Shown one piece after another: positions 8,091 to 16,297 of a stretch of 21,566 bases of DNA. Below the pieces are notes generated by a model. That model made no database searches. It was not told where the DNA came from and saw only the letters and a program-made list of their open reading frames with translations. How positions within the stretch are numbered: the first letter of the stretch is position 1; each line of letters starts with the position of its first letter. Source of the stretch: Mycoplasmoidaceae bacterium (GTDB lineage: Bacteria; Bacillota_I; Bacilli_A; Mycoplasmatales; Mycoplasmoidaceae); NCBI GenBank assembly GCA_024427105.1, contig JAKSVR010000014.1, positions 1 through 21,566 on the forward strand, written 5' to 3'. The translations under genes were made by a program, and so were the position numbers.

Positions 8091-11000
8091 TTATGGTAAA
8101 ACAAAACTGTAAATGCAAGTTTGTGTACAAACTAAATATTTTTCAGAACCAACAGTATAAACAAATTTAAGTGTAGTTTCAATATTATCAATAGTTGTTC
8201 CTGGTGCAATTCCACTTACATCAATAGTAAATGTTAAATTAACAGTTGATTGTGAAGGTGCAGTTGTATCTAATCATGCTGAAACAGTAGCAACATCAGG
8301 TTTTCCAGGAACATATATTGAACATTCAGAAATAGAAAGATGTGAATCTGGTGTTCCTTCTAATGCATATGCGCTAGTGTCATATTGTCATGGATTATCA
8401 GTAGGACCAAGAGTCACTTGTCCAGTTAAAGGTCCGCTACCTGTTCAATCAGTAACTTGAAGAATTTGTTCACCTTGAGTTTTTGGTTCAATTTCACCTA
8501 GACCAGTGCAAGTTAAAGGTGTACTTTGAAGAGTATCTTTAACAAGTGTAGTTGTTTTACCGGCGCTATCTTTTGCTATAAAGATAAAGCCACCTCTTAT
8601 GATATGATTAGAAGTTACATTACCATGTAATCTAAATGAAACATCAAATACACCAGGAGGTACTGGTTCGGGTTCTGTAGGTACACTTCAAGCTAAGTTA
8701 GTAATATAAGATCCATCTTCTGTATGAAGGTTTGAATACATTACTAAGTTAGTTGCATTAGTAAGATCAATTCCTTCTGAATTAAAGTTTGTTAGAGATA
8801 CATCTCAACATCCATCAGTATGATTAAATGTAGCAGTTTTGATAACATCTGTATCGTCAATTGATGGTGCAACAATAACTTCTTGAGATTGTATTTTGTA
8901 AGGTTCTGTGTCAGTTGCAATAACAGCTAATGAGCCACCATCTAGTATTTTGAAGGTTCCAGCTTTACAATGGATAAAAGCACCATCCTCTATAGGAGTA
9001 GAACCACCTTCTAAAGTAAATGTAATGTCAAATGTTCCGGTATATTTATCAATTTTATAATATGTAAATGCTGCATTAACAGTACCATCATATATATCTG
9101 TTTCTTCTTCTCCCTCACCAACATATCAAACGATGTCAGGATCTAATAAAAGAGTAGTTGATGTTGGATCTTCAAATCCAGAATAGCCATAATTAGTAAT
9201 TGTTGCATTACCAGATTTTAATGTTGCAACACGAGGATTAATTACATGATCGAAAACAACGTTCTTTGTTGGAATTGGATTTTCTGGAACAGTAAATTCA
9301 TAACCTGTTGATTGGAAACGTGAATATTCAACAGTTGAACCATTATTTGCTATTAAAGTAAATGAACCAGCAATATCTTTACCTTTTTCAAATACAAAAC
9401 TAGCTGTTGAAATTGTAATTTTTACGTCAAATGTACCACTATGATGTGCAACATCATCATGTCTATTTTCAATGCTTACTTGAACACTACCAGTTATATC
9501 AGTAGGAGTAGCACTAGTAGTATCATATAATCAAGTATCTTTGCCTTCAGTCTCTGCTGAAATAATTGCTTCCAATGTATCAGCACTGTCCATTCCTGTA
9601 TAGCTAAATCCTGTAATTGTAGTAACTAAATTATTTTGTTCATCATATGTGTAAACTAAATCTGCAGTTTTACTTGATGTATCATTAATCTTAGCAGGAT
9701 TTCTTAATGTAATACCAACACTGTCTACTGTGATTGGTTCATTTATACCATCAATCTTAAATTGTAATGAACCTGAAAGTTTTGAACCAAGTGGTCACTC
9801 TGCAGTATTAATAGTTAATGTTAAATTAAAATTATTTGGGTCATCAGTTCTTCATTCAATATCTTTTGATTTTGCACTTACTACACCTTCTAATTCACCA
9901 CCACCACTAACAACAATTGACTTCTTTTGTGCATCTGTTAAATTAGTTGTAGCAAAATTGTCGATTGTATATGTAGTAGTTGTAGATGAATGTGATTCAG
10001 GAGTAACTTCTAAATCAGCTAATGAATCAGAAGTGATAGTTGGAGCAGCAGTTTCACTTACAGCCATATCGATACTATCGATAGTAACTGATTTAGATTG
10101 ACCTGCAACATTGTAGTTAATTATGATTAATCCAGTTAAACTATTAGTTGTTGATGAGTGGTTTGTAACTCTTAAACCTTTTATATTGGCAGAAACTTTA
10201 ATAGTGTTAAAATCGTCATCAAAAGATCAAGCAAAATCAACTGATTGATATTGAACACCATGCTTATCCAATGATGATGAAGCATCAATATTAATACTTT
10301 GTTTTTCTGCTTCAGTTAAGTTAACTAAACTTATATTAGTAAATTCAACAACACGGTCTTCACCAACATCACCATATGGTATATCCTCAATAGCTTGAGT
10401 TACACCTTGAACATTATCAATATCAATTTCTGGTTGTTCACTAATTGTTAATTTAACTTTATTTGTAGCTTCAAATACATCACCTGTTTGTGTGTCTTCG
10501 TAATGTCCTTTAAGGTCGATAGTGTAAGTTCCTTCTGCATTAGCAGGAGCGTTTCATTTTAGTTTATTATTACTATCAAGTTCAATTCATGTAACTGATG
10601 GAGAAATTTTGTCAATTGAAATAGTTGCGGCAGAAATTGCACCAGAACCATGTAATAATTGTCATGAATTAGTATCAGTGCCACTAAGTGATGCTCTACC
10701 AGTTAAAGCAGTTGAACCACCAACTAGTTTAACATCAAATGGTGTAAATACTGGTTGAAGTTTCATATTAGCACTAACATATTCTTCTGGATCTAATATT
10801 CCACTATTAGTTGCAACATCAGTTCATCCATCAAAGCTTCATAATTCAGGTTTATTAATTTTTACTGCACGTGGTAATTCACCAACTCTTGTTCCTTCAC
10901 GAACCTTAAGAGTTTCACCTTCGTGTCCAGGAATTTTTGCACCTACAGATTCAAGTACTAAATCAATAGAGATGGTTGAATAATTCTTATTTGTGGTTGC

Positions 11001-11375
11001 AAAGTGAATAGCTAAACCACTAGCTGCAGCAGTTGTTGCTAAACCAGCTGCTAATACTGGAATTCAAACACGATTCTTTGATTCAGCTAATACGTGGAAA
11101 CTATAACGTGAACCATATTGTTGGTTGAATATCGTTTGGATACCTTCAAGGTATCATTTTTTAACTTTGTGTTTTTGAGTTAAGGTAGGAACAGTAACAA
11201 ATAGTTCATCACTGCTACTAGATTTATATTTAATACCATCAACAGCTCTGTCGTACATGTATCGGTTAGGTACTTCACGACCATAAGCGTTAATAGCTGA
11301 GCTTAATTGTCGACGAATTTGCTCAATTTGTTCCGGAGTTATATTCGGAGCAATTTTTTTAACTTTTCGTTCCAT
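8091..11375 (-). CDS. Large membrane-anchored repeat surface protein (putative adhesin), 1094 aa
   Basis: I do not recognise a named family for the whole protein. Residues 1-102 are hydrophilic and basic and probably cytosolic. One membrane helix (about 103-125, Ala/Leu/Gly-rich) follows, then about 970 residues that should be outside. Residues about 140-206 resemble an InlB B-repeat/Listeria-Bacteroides module (VREG...LP... then FDGW and a final LQPVF strand). About 210-325 looks like an Ig-type beta domain. From about residue 340 to the end are six degenerate beta-rich units spaced 114-139 residues apart. They are rich in Thr/Ser/Asp, and several share a [IL]T[GN]-aromatic start and a later GxFDVxxT strand. 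The frame is open with many TGA-coded Trp. AAAGGA (complement at 11381-11386) precedes the ATG. A TATAAT box and a 24-bp palindrome lie upstream. An adhesin or host-interaction role is inference from architecture only. Confidence 0.85.
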
Positions 11376-11422
11376 TGTTTTCCTTTCAATGTGGCATTTT
11401 ATTTTATTATGCCTACAATAAC

Positions 11423-11428
11423 ATTATA
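11423..11428 (-). promoter_or_regulatory. Candidate -10 box of the surface protein gene
   Basis: TATAAT on the minus strand, 47 nt before the ATG. With a 17-nt spacer the -35 would be TTACAA (complement at 11446-11451), at the far edge of the palindrome described separately. Confidence 0.5.
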
Positions 11429-11450
11429 CAAATATATTAATATATTTGTA
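11427..11450. repeat. 24-bp perfect palindrome across the surface protein promoter
   Basis: Each 12-nt half-site begins TACAAATATA and mirrors the other exactly, with no spacer. It overlaps the last two positions of the -10 box and fills the -10/-35 spacer, so a bound dimeric regulator would contact the promoter directly. The bases are almost all A/T, so a chance origin is not excluded. Confidence 0.6.
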
Positions 11451-11454
11451 AAAA

Positions 11455-11486
11455 CAAAAAAAATAACCTTTTTTTCGGTTATTTTT
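11455..11486 (-). terminator. Rho-independent terminator of ackA
   Basis: AAATAACC (11461-11468) pairs with GGTTATTT (11477-11484) around an 8-nt loop. On the minus strand the stem is followed by a T-run (TTTTTG and more T). It begins 2 nt after the ackA stop codon and separates ackA from the surface protein promoter just downstream. Confidence 0.85.
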
Positions 11487-12676
11487 TATTTTTTGTGAGA
11501 TAAGGCCTTAACATCACCAGCAATCATTAGCTCTTCGTTAGTTCTAACTCTGAATAATCTAACTTGTGATTGGGCACCTGTAACCTCAAGATAATCTGAG
11601 TATTTTCCTTGGTTTTTCACTGAATCATATTTAAGATTAATCAGTTTAATTCGATCACAAACACCTTCTAATAATTGAGCGTCATTTTCTCCACAACCAG
11701 CAGTGAAGACAATAGCGTCAACTTGACCTAATTCATTAGCGTATTGCACAACATAATTTGCAATACGTTGTAATTGAATTTCTCTCGCTAATTTTGCATT
11801 AGCATCACCAGCATTTGCTTTAGCAATTACATCACGAGAATCGCTGCTTCCAGCAACTCCTAAAAATCCAGCTTTCTTATTTAATTCAGCATTAACTTGA
11901 TCACCAGTTAATCCTTGAGTTAATAGGTAAGTACATACGGATGCATCAATATCTCCGCATCTTGTACCCATAATTAAGCCTTGCAATGGACTTAAACCCA
12001 TAGTTGTATCATATGATTTACCATCTTTAATCGCACATATTGATGCACCATTGCCAATATGGCAAACAATCAGATTAGGATTTTTCTTACCAAGTACTTC
12101 TTCCATTTTCTTAACAATGTAACGATAACTTGTACCATGGAAACCATATTTCTTAATTTCATACTTTTCAGTAGTTGTTCGATCCAAGCAGTAATCAGAG
12201 TTTACTGCTGGGATTGTTGAGTGATATGATGTATCAAATACACCAACATTGTATGCATTTGGGACTAACTTTTTAAATACTTTAATAACTGTTGTTTCGC
12301 AAGGATTGTGTAATGGAGCAATCTTTCCATATTCAATAGCTTTATTTAAAATCTTTTCATCATCAACAATTGTTGATTCTTTAAAGAATTTACCACCCAT
12401 TGCGATACGGTGACCAATTCCAACAATATCATTTAGGTCTTCAATAATCTTTAATTCTTTTAGAGCATCTAAAGCAATTTGTACTGCAGCTGTATGGTCT
12501 GGCATTGAAGCATCTTTTTCAATGACTTTACCATCTGCAGTTTTAACTTTGATGTGTCCATCAACAAAGATTCTTTCACACAAACCATTACCTAATTCAT
12601 TTAAATCATCGTAGTTATAAACTCTAAATTTAATAGAGCTAGAACCAGCATTAATAACGAGAATTTTCTTGTTCAT
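11486..12676 (-). CDS. ackA: Acetate kinase
   Basis: AckA converts acetyl phosphate plus ADP to acetate plus ATP, a main substrate-level ATP source in fermenting mycoplasmas, together with phosphotransacetylase (not in this window). The 396-aa length is normal. Family motifs are in order: INAGSSSIKF at 8-17, GHRIAMGG at 88-95 with Arg90, FDTSYHST at 147-154 with Asp148, YGFHGTS at 177-183 with His180, the HIGNGAS nucleotide-binding loop at 206-212, and GTRCGDID at 237-244 with Arg239. The C-terminal TNEE (about 379-382) supplies the Mg-binding Glu. AAAGGA (complement around 12682-12687) lies before the ATG at 12676. It is transcribed alone, with its own terminator. Confidence 0.98.
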   Translation of the reverse strand: MNKKILVINAGSSSIKFRVYNYDDLNELGNGLCERIFVDGHIKVKTADGKVIEKDASMPDHTAAVQIALDALKELKIIEDLNDIVGIGHRIAMGGKFFKESTIVDDEKILNKAIEYGKIAPLHNPCETTVIKVFKKLVPNAYNVGVFDTSYHSTIPAVNSDYCLDRTTTEKYEIKKYGFHGTSYRYIVKKMEEVLGKKNPNLIVCHIGNGASICAIKDGKSYDTTMGLSPLQGLIMGTRCGDIDASVCTYLLTQGLTGDQVNAELNKKAGFLGVAGSSDSRDVIAKANAGDANAKLAREIQLQRIANYVVQYANELGQVDAIVFTAGCGENDAQLLEGVCDRIKLINLKYDSVKNQGKYSDYLEVTGAQSQVRLFRVRTNEELMIAGDVKALSHKK

Positions 12677-12926
12677 AATTATCCTTTTAATGAATTAATT
12701 ATAAACATTAATAATAAATTATATTTACTAACTATAAAAGTTTTCAAACCATCAAGAAATAAGTGATAAAGATGTAAATTATTTAAACAAATTGAAAGAA
12801 TAAAAAAGCAAAAAAACACAATTATTTTTTCGTCTTTTAACCACATTTCATCAATACTTACAACGATTCAAGAAAAAATATTTTCTAAATTTTTTTATTT
12901 TTTAGGAAATCTGTATGTAGGAGGTG
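12677..12926. other. 250-bp intergenic region between ackA and the small peptide gene
   Basis: This is the largest gene-free stretch in the window. A minus-strand TATAAT (12698-12703) is the likely ackA -10 box. The plus side has no convincing promoter for the peptide gene. It does hold small AT-rich inverted repeats around 12871-12905 (for example CTAAA...TTTAG), which might be an attenuator or mere composition. An ATG directly followed by TAG sits at 12915-12920. No open frame or RNA gene was recognised. Confidence 0.5.
12698..12703 (-). promoter_or_regulatory. Candidate -10 box of ackA
   Basis: TATAAT on the minus strand, 21 nt before the ackA start, with AAAGGA between them. No clear -35 is visible. 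Confidence 0.45.
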
Positions 12927-12927
12927 A
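12919..12927 (+). promoter_or_regulatory. Unusually strong ribosome binding site of the small peptide gene
   Basis: AGGAGGTGA is an extended complement of the 16S rRNA 3' end (anti-Shine-Dalgarno ACCTCC with flanking bases). It is the strongest such site in the window. It runs into the ATG at 12927, leaving only 2 nt after AGGAGG, so the true start may lie slightly downstream (see the gene). Confidence 0.7.
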
Positions 12928-13160
12928 TGAATATAGTTAAATTAACACAAACACAAAAAATGCAAACTGCTGGTGGATCGTTTTATGCGATTGCATTAGG
13001 AATTGGTATTTTAGTTTCAACTCTATCAAGCCTAGTCATGAACGCAATTAGCTTGACACGACCAATGCAAGCACAAGCAACCAATTATGGTTTCCGTAGA
13101 ACGACAATTATGCGTCTTTCTCCGGTTCCTAGCCGTAGTTCAATTTCGATTATTGGCTAA
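12927..13160 (+). CDS. Small secreted-type peptide with double-glycine-like leader (77 aa)
   Basis: I recognise no named gene. Starting at ATG 12927 the peptide is 77 residues. Residues 1-16 form a hydrophilic leader ending in Ala-Gly-Gly, with Leu at -12 and Thr at -11 from the GG. This fits part of the double-glycine leader pattern (L-S-x-x-E-L-x-x-I-x-G-G), but -7 and -4 do not fit. A hydrophobic stretch follows (about residues 18-42, with an ALGIGIL core). After that comes a polar, basic, Arg/Ser/Pro-rich tail (about 43-77). Bacteriocins and peptide pheromones exported by C39-peptidase ABC transporters have this layout, but no such transporter is in the window. The start is unsure: ATG 12927 overlaps the Shine-Dalgarno; AUA at 12933 would have ideal spacing; ATG 12960 would cut the leader. 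A terminator follows. A plain small membrane protein is the alternative. Confidence 0.65.
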   Translation: MNIVKLTQTQKMQTAGGSFYAIALGIGILVSTLSSLVMNAISLTRPMQAQATNYGFRRTTIMRLSPVPSRSSISIIG

Positions 13161-13190
13161 TTAAATTCTGTTTTATAAAATTCTTGATAT

Positions 13191-13222
13191 AAGTAAAAGT
13201 ATAAATACTTTTACTTTTTTAT
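13191..13222 (+). terminator. Terminator after the small peptide gene
   Basis: An 11-bp perfect stem, AAGTAAAAGTA (13191-13201) with TACTTTTACTT (13206-13216), has a 4-nt loop and runs into T6. It separates the peptide gene from rpoD, although the rpoD -35 region overlaps its right arm. Confidence 0.88.
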
Positions 13223-13233
13223 TACTTTACCGG

Positions 13234-13239
13234 TATAAT
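13234..13239 (+). promoter_or_regulatory. Candidate -10 box of rpoD
   Basis: TATAAT 24 nt before the rpoD ATG; transcription would start near 13246. AAGGA at 13248-13252 is the ribosome binding site. The -35 position (TTACTT, about 13211-13216) lies in the preceding terminator. Confidence 0.6.
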
Positions 13240-13262
13240 ATATAAACAAGGACTGATTATCC

Positions 13263-14618
13263 ATGGCTAAAAAGAAAACTAAAACAAAAAAGGTAGCTAA
13301 AAAGGCTACTAAAAAAGTTGCAACGAAGAAAAAAACTGTTGCAAAGAAAAAAGCTAAAAAGCAAGCTAAACAAGTTAAAGTAATTCAACCAGTTAAGCAA
13401 ACTAAAGCAAATGGTCCAAAAATTCAAATTCTTGAATCTTATTCTAAACATAAGATGATTTCTGATTTTGAGTTTAAAGATATTGAAAAGAAAATCATTC
13501 AAACTGTTAAACTTAAAAAACGAAGTCGAAATATGGTTGTACTAAATAAGATTTTCTCTGAATTTGGTAGTTATGCTTTAAGCAAGGAATATGTCCAAAG
13601 ATTGTTTAACGATATTGTTAAACAAGGTATTACCATCAAGGGTTTTGAAGGTAAAAAATATTTTTCTATAGCTGATGCTGAAAAAATCTTATCAACACAA
13701 AAATCACAAAAAGTTAGCAAGATCAATACTCATGGTCCAAAAGGCAATGACTATGATGGTGTTAAATCATTTTTAACTGTTCTTGGACAATCAAAAATGC
13801 TTTCTGCTGAACAAGAAGTAGAAATAGCTAAACTATTAAATTCAAAAAATGAAATTGAAAGAAAATATGCTGTTGACCAACTAGTAACAAGCAACTTACG
13901 TCTTGTTACATCAATTGCAAAGAAATTCTTAAATCGTGGTATTGAATTTGAAGATTTAATTCAAGAAGGAACAATGGGTTTAATGAAAGCCATTACAAAG
14001 TTTAATTACAAACTTGGTCATAAGTTCTCTACTTATGCAACCTGATGAATTCGTCAAGCCATCACAAGAGCAATCTCTGATCAATCGAAGATTATCAGAA
14101 TTCCTGCTCACATGATTGAAACAATTCATCGTGTAACTAATGCTGAAAAAGAATTAACTCAACGTTTAGGACGTGCTCCAACCATTGAAGAAATTACTGA
14201 TGAACTTGGTGGGCAAGCTGCTGGATTTACAACTCGAAAAGTTGCTAACATTAAACGCATTCACATCGACCCAGTATCTTTAGATAAAACTGTTGGTTCA
14301 GATGAAGATAGCCAAATTTCTGACTTTGTTAAAGAAGATGTTTTAACAAGTCCGGTGCAATACACTAAGGAATCTTTATTAAAAGAAGATATCAACCAAC
14401 TATTTAAAGTTACTTTAACTCCTGAAGAAGAAAAAATTATGCGAATGCGTTATGGTCTAGAACCATACACGTATGTTCATAGTTTAGATGAAGCTTCAGA
14501 AAAATTAAAAATTCCTCGTGAACAAGTGCGCCAAATTGAAGCTAAAGCAACAAGAAAATTAAAACACCCATCAAAATCCAAGAAATTAAGAAGTTATATA
14601 TTAGATGAACAGAATTAA
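13263..14618 (+). CDS. rpoD: Primary RNA polymerase sigma factor (sigma-70/SigA)
   Basis: This is the housekeeping sigma factor that directs RNA polymerase to -10/-35 promoters. It is 451 aa with TGA read as Trp. Residues 1-40 are an extremely Lys/Ala-rich basic tail. Residues about 55-145 form a less conserved N-terminal domain. Region 2 spans about 180-275, with DLIQEG near 236, the core-binding and melting segment FSTYATWW (tandem Trp; the TGA codons lie at 14043-14048) and IRQAITRAI. Region 3 includes the IPAHM and [11 protein letters not shown] segments. Region 4 has [15 protein letters not shown] and the region 4.2 helix-turn-helix around [21 protein letters not shown]. Without code 4 the gene splits at 14045. 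The trmK start lies inside its 3' end, making an rpoD-trmK-nif3 unit like the sigA-linked cluster in other Firmicutes relatives. Confidence 0.97.
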
Positions 14619-15264
14619 ACAAATTAGCAACTTAATCGATAAAAGCCAATGCGTCTATGATGTTGGTTCAGACCATGCGTTATTGGCAATTAATTTGTTA
14701 AAAGAAAAGAAAACAAAACAAGTTGTTAATATTGAAAAGAATTGACAACCACACAATATTGGTAAAGCTAATCTTGCTAAAAATCACCTAACAACTAAAA
14801 CAATCAATGTTTTAAATGATGGTTTAAAAGATATTACTAAAAAAATATTTATCCAACCGGATTATGTTGTTATTGCTGGGATGGGGGCAAAAAGCATAAT
14901 TGAAATTTTACAAACTAAAGATCCTAAAATAACCAAGAATGCTAAATATTTGCTAGAAGCAAATTGCGATGTTGAAGAACTAAGAAAATATCTTGCAAAA
15001 AACAAATGAGATATTGTTTTTGAAGATATTTGTATTGACCGAGATAAATACTATCAAATTATTTGTGCTAAAGCTGGTAGTGCAATTCGCAAACTAACAA
15101 CCTTTGATGCACACTTTGGTTTAGCAAGTAAGCAACTTGACAAAAAAACTTGATTAAGCTATTTAAAATCCTGCATTAAGAAAATTGAATCCAAAAAATT
15201 AAACAAAGTATCAGATAAATTTGCAACTTTATATAAATTGCTAAAACAAAAGGTTAAAAAATAA
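14605..15264 (+). CDS. trmK: tRNA (adenine(22)-N1)-methyltransferase TrmK
   Basis: TrmK is a SAM-dependent class I methyltransferase that modifies A22 in the D-arm of tRNA. The 219-aa product has motif I DVGSDHA at 19-25 (SAM-binding Gly21, Asp23, His24) and motif IV IAGMGA at 90-95. A helical C-terminal region rich in Lys follows, as expected for the family. The ATG at 14605 overlaps the last 14 nt of rpoD, no strong Shine-Dalgarno is visible, and translational coupling is likely. Its TAA shares a base with the ATG of the next gene. Internal TGA codons (for example in EKNW and KNKW) are Trp, so no long open frame appears under the standard code. Confidence 0.92.
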
Positions 15265-16028
15265 TGAAGATTAATGAAATTACCAATTTTTTGCTTAAGC
15301 AATATCCTCTAAATCTTCAAGAAGAATGAGATGAATCAGGATATCTTAACAAAGGCAATTTAAAACAAGAAGTTAAGAAAATTTTTGTTTGTCTTGACTT
15401 AAGCCATAAAGTTGTTGATGAAGCAATTAAGCAAAATGTTAATTTAATTGTTTCTCATCATCCAATTTTCACTAAGAAACAAGAAGACATCTTATGATTA
15501 AATAAAAAATTAATCTTGAAGATTAAGAAAGCTGGAATTACTGTTTTATCATTGCACACTTGTTTTGATAATTCAGACTATGGGATGAATTTCTTGGTTG
15601 CAGAAAAACTTCATCTTAACAAAATTGGATGATATAAAAGATCACAATTTGTAACAGGCTACTTCCCAAAACAATTAACGGTTAAACAAATTGCAAGTTT
15701 ATTCCGCAAAACATTTCATGTTTCATTATTAACAACCAATGCAAATGCAAATGAAAAATTTAATAAGCTAGCAATTTGCGCTGGTTCGGGTTTATCAGTA
15801 TTTACAACTAAATTTGATGAACTTGCAAATCAAGATATCTTGCTTGTAACTGGTGATATTAAGCACCATGGTTGACAAGACCTAACGGCTTATCAACTAA
15901 AAGCTTTAGATGTTGGACATGATTTAGAAAATTGTTTCTGTGATTACATAGCTAATTTCATTAAAGATAAATTTAAAGAAATCACCATTGTTTCTATCAC
16001 AACAAGTAAAAAAGAAAAATCGATCTAA
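15264..16028 (+). CDS. Nif3-like dinuclear metal centre protein (YqfO/YbgI family)
   Basis: This is a conserved toroidal hexamer family (GTP cyclohydrolase I type 2/NIF3) of unsettled function. The metal-site residues are visible: Asp45, His65-His66 in IVSHHPIF, His98 and Asp102 in LHTCFD, and His219 and Glu222 in DVGHDLEN. The VTGDIKHH motif is at about 195-202. At 254 aa it is the short form (E. coli YbgI size), without the central PII-like insertion of B. subtilis YqfO. It overlaps trmK by one base (TAATG), the coupling seen for trmK-nif3 pairs in many Firmicutes, where the two are often near sigA. Five or more Trp codons are TGA. Its stop directly abuts the stop of the convergent NifU-domain gene. 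Confidence 0.92.
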
Positions 16029-16044
16029 TTAGACCGATTTTTTC
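16014..16044. terminator. Bidirectional terminator made from the ends of nif3 and nfu
   Basis: AAAAATCG (16015-16022) pairs with CGATTTTT (16035-16042); a mismatch and the inner palindrome TCTAATTAGA follow. Both sides give a T-run on the relevant strand. The hairpin contains the back-to-back stop codons of the two genes (16026-16028 and 16029-16031), so it is encoded entirely in coding sequence and stops. Confidence 0.82.
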
Positions 16045-16280
16045 ATTGTAAAGATAACATCTTTAATTTCTGGATAAGTTTTCTTCATTGACTCTCTTAT
16101 TCCGTAAGTATAAGTTGCGTCAAAGCTCATGCATCCAATACAGTGCCCAGAAATTTCTAAAGTTAAGATTCCATTTTCAAAACTAACAAAGTTTACATCA
16201 CCACCATCGGCATTGACAAAAACTTTAATTGTTTCTAAATCTTTTCGGATTTTTTGGATTAGCTCTTGGGTATCTTGCAT
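16029..16280 (-). CDS. NifU C-terminal-domain (Nfu-type) Fe-S protein
   Basis: The 83-aa product is a stand-alone Nfu domain that can hold and pass on a 4Fe-4S cluster between two subunits. It shows the family pattern: an N-terminal helix with IRKDLE, FVNADGGDVNFV at about 21-32, and the cluster-binding Cys47-Ile-Gly-Cys50 in the GHCIGC turn, followed by a helix. The usual CP after the second Cys is CM here. The ATG at 16280 is preferred; an in-frame TTG at 16292 would add four residues. No Shine-Dalgarno is visible for either, and the predicted leader is about 17 nt. No suf/isc gene is near. It diverges from leuS through overlapping promoters and converges with nif3. Confidence 0.85.
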   Translation of the reverse strand: MQDTQELIQKIRKDLETIKVFVNADGGDVNFVSFENGILTLEISGHCIGCMSFDATYTYGIRESMKKTYPEIKDVIFTMKKSV

Positions 16281-16297
16281 AAACGTTTTCAAATCGT

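Noticed and set aside
9730..10101. 123-aa plus-strand open frame
   Set aside because: It lies antisense inside the surface protein gene, has no ribosome binding site and shows no recognisable motif.
8091..11375. Phase-variable repeats (homopolymer or short tandem repeats) in the surface gene
   Set aside because: I found no long homopolymer or short tandem tract in its promoter or start region. The protein repeats are too diverged at DNA level for slippage.
12871..12905. AT-rich inverted repeats before the small peptide gene as an attenuator
   Set aside because: The arms are short A/T runs that could pair in many ways; nothing separates them from composition.
13257..13502. 81-aa minus-strand frame rich in Phe/Leu/Ser
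   Set aside because: It is the antisense shadow of the Lys-rich start of rpoD (AAA/AAG read backwards gives TTT/CTT), so its hydrophobicity is an artefact.
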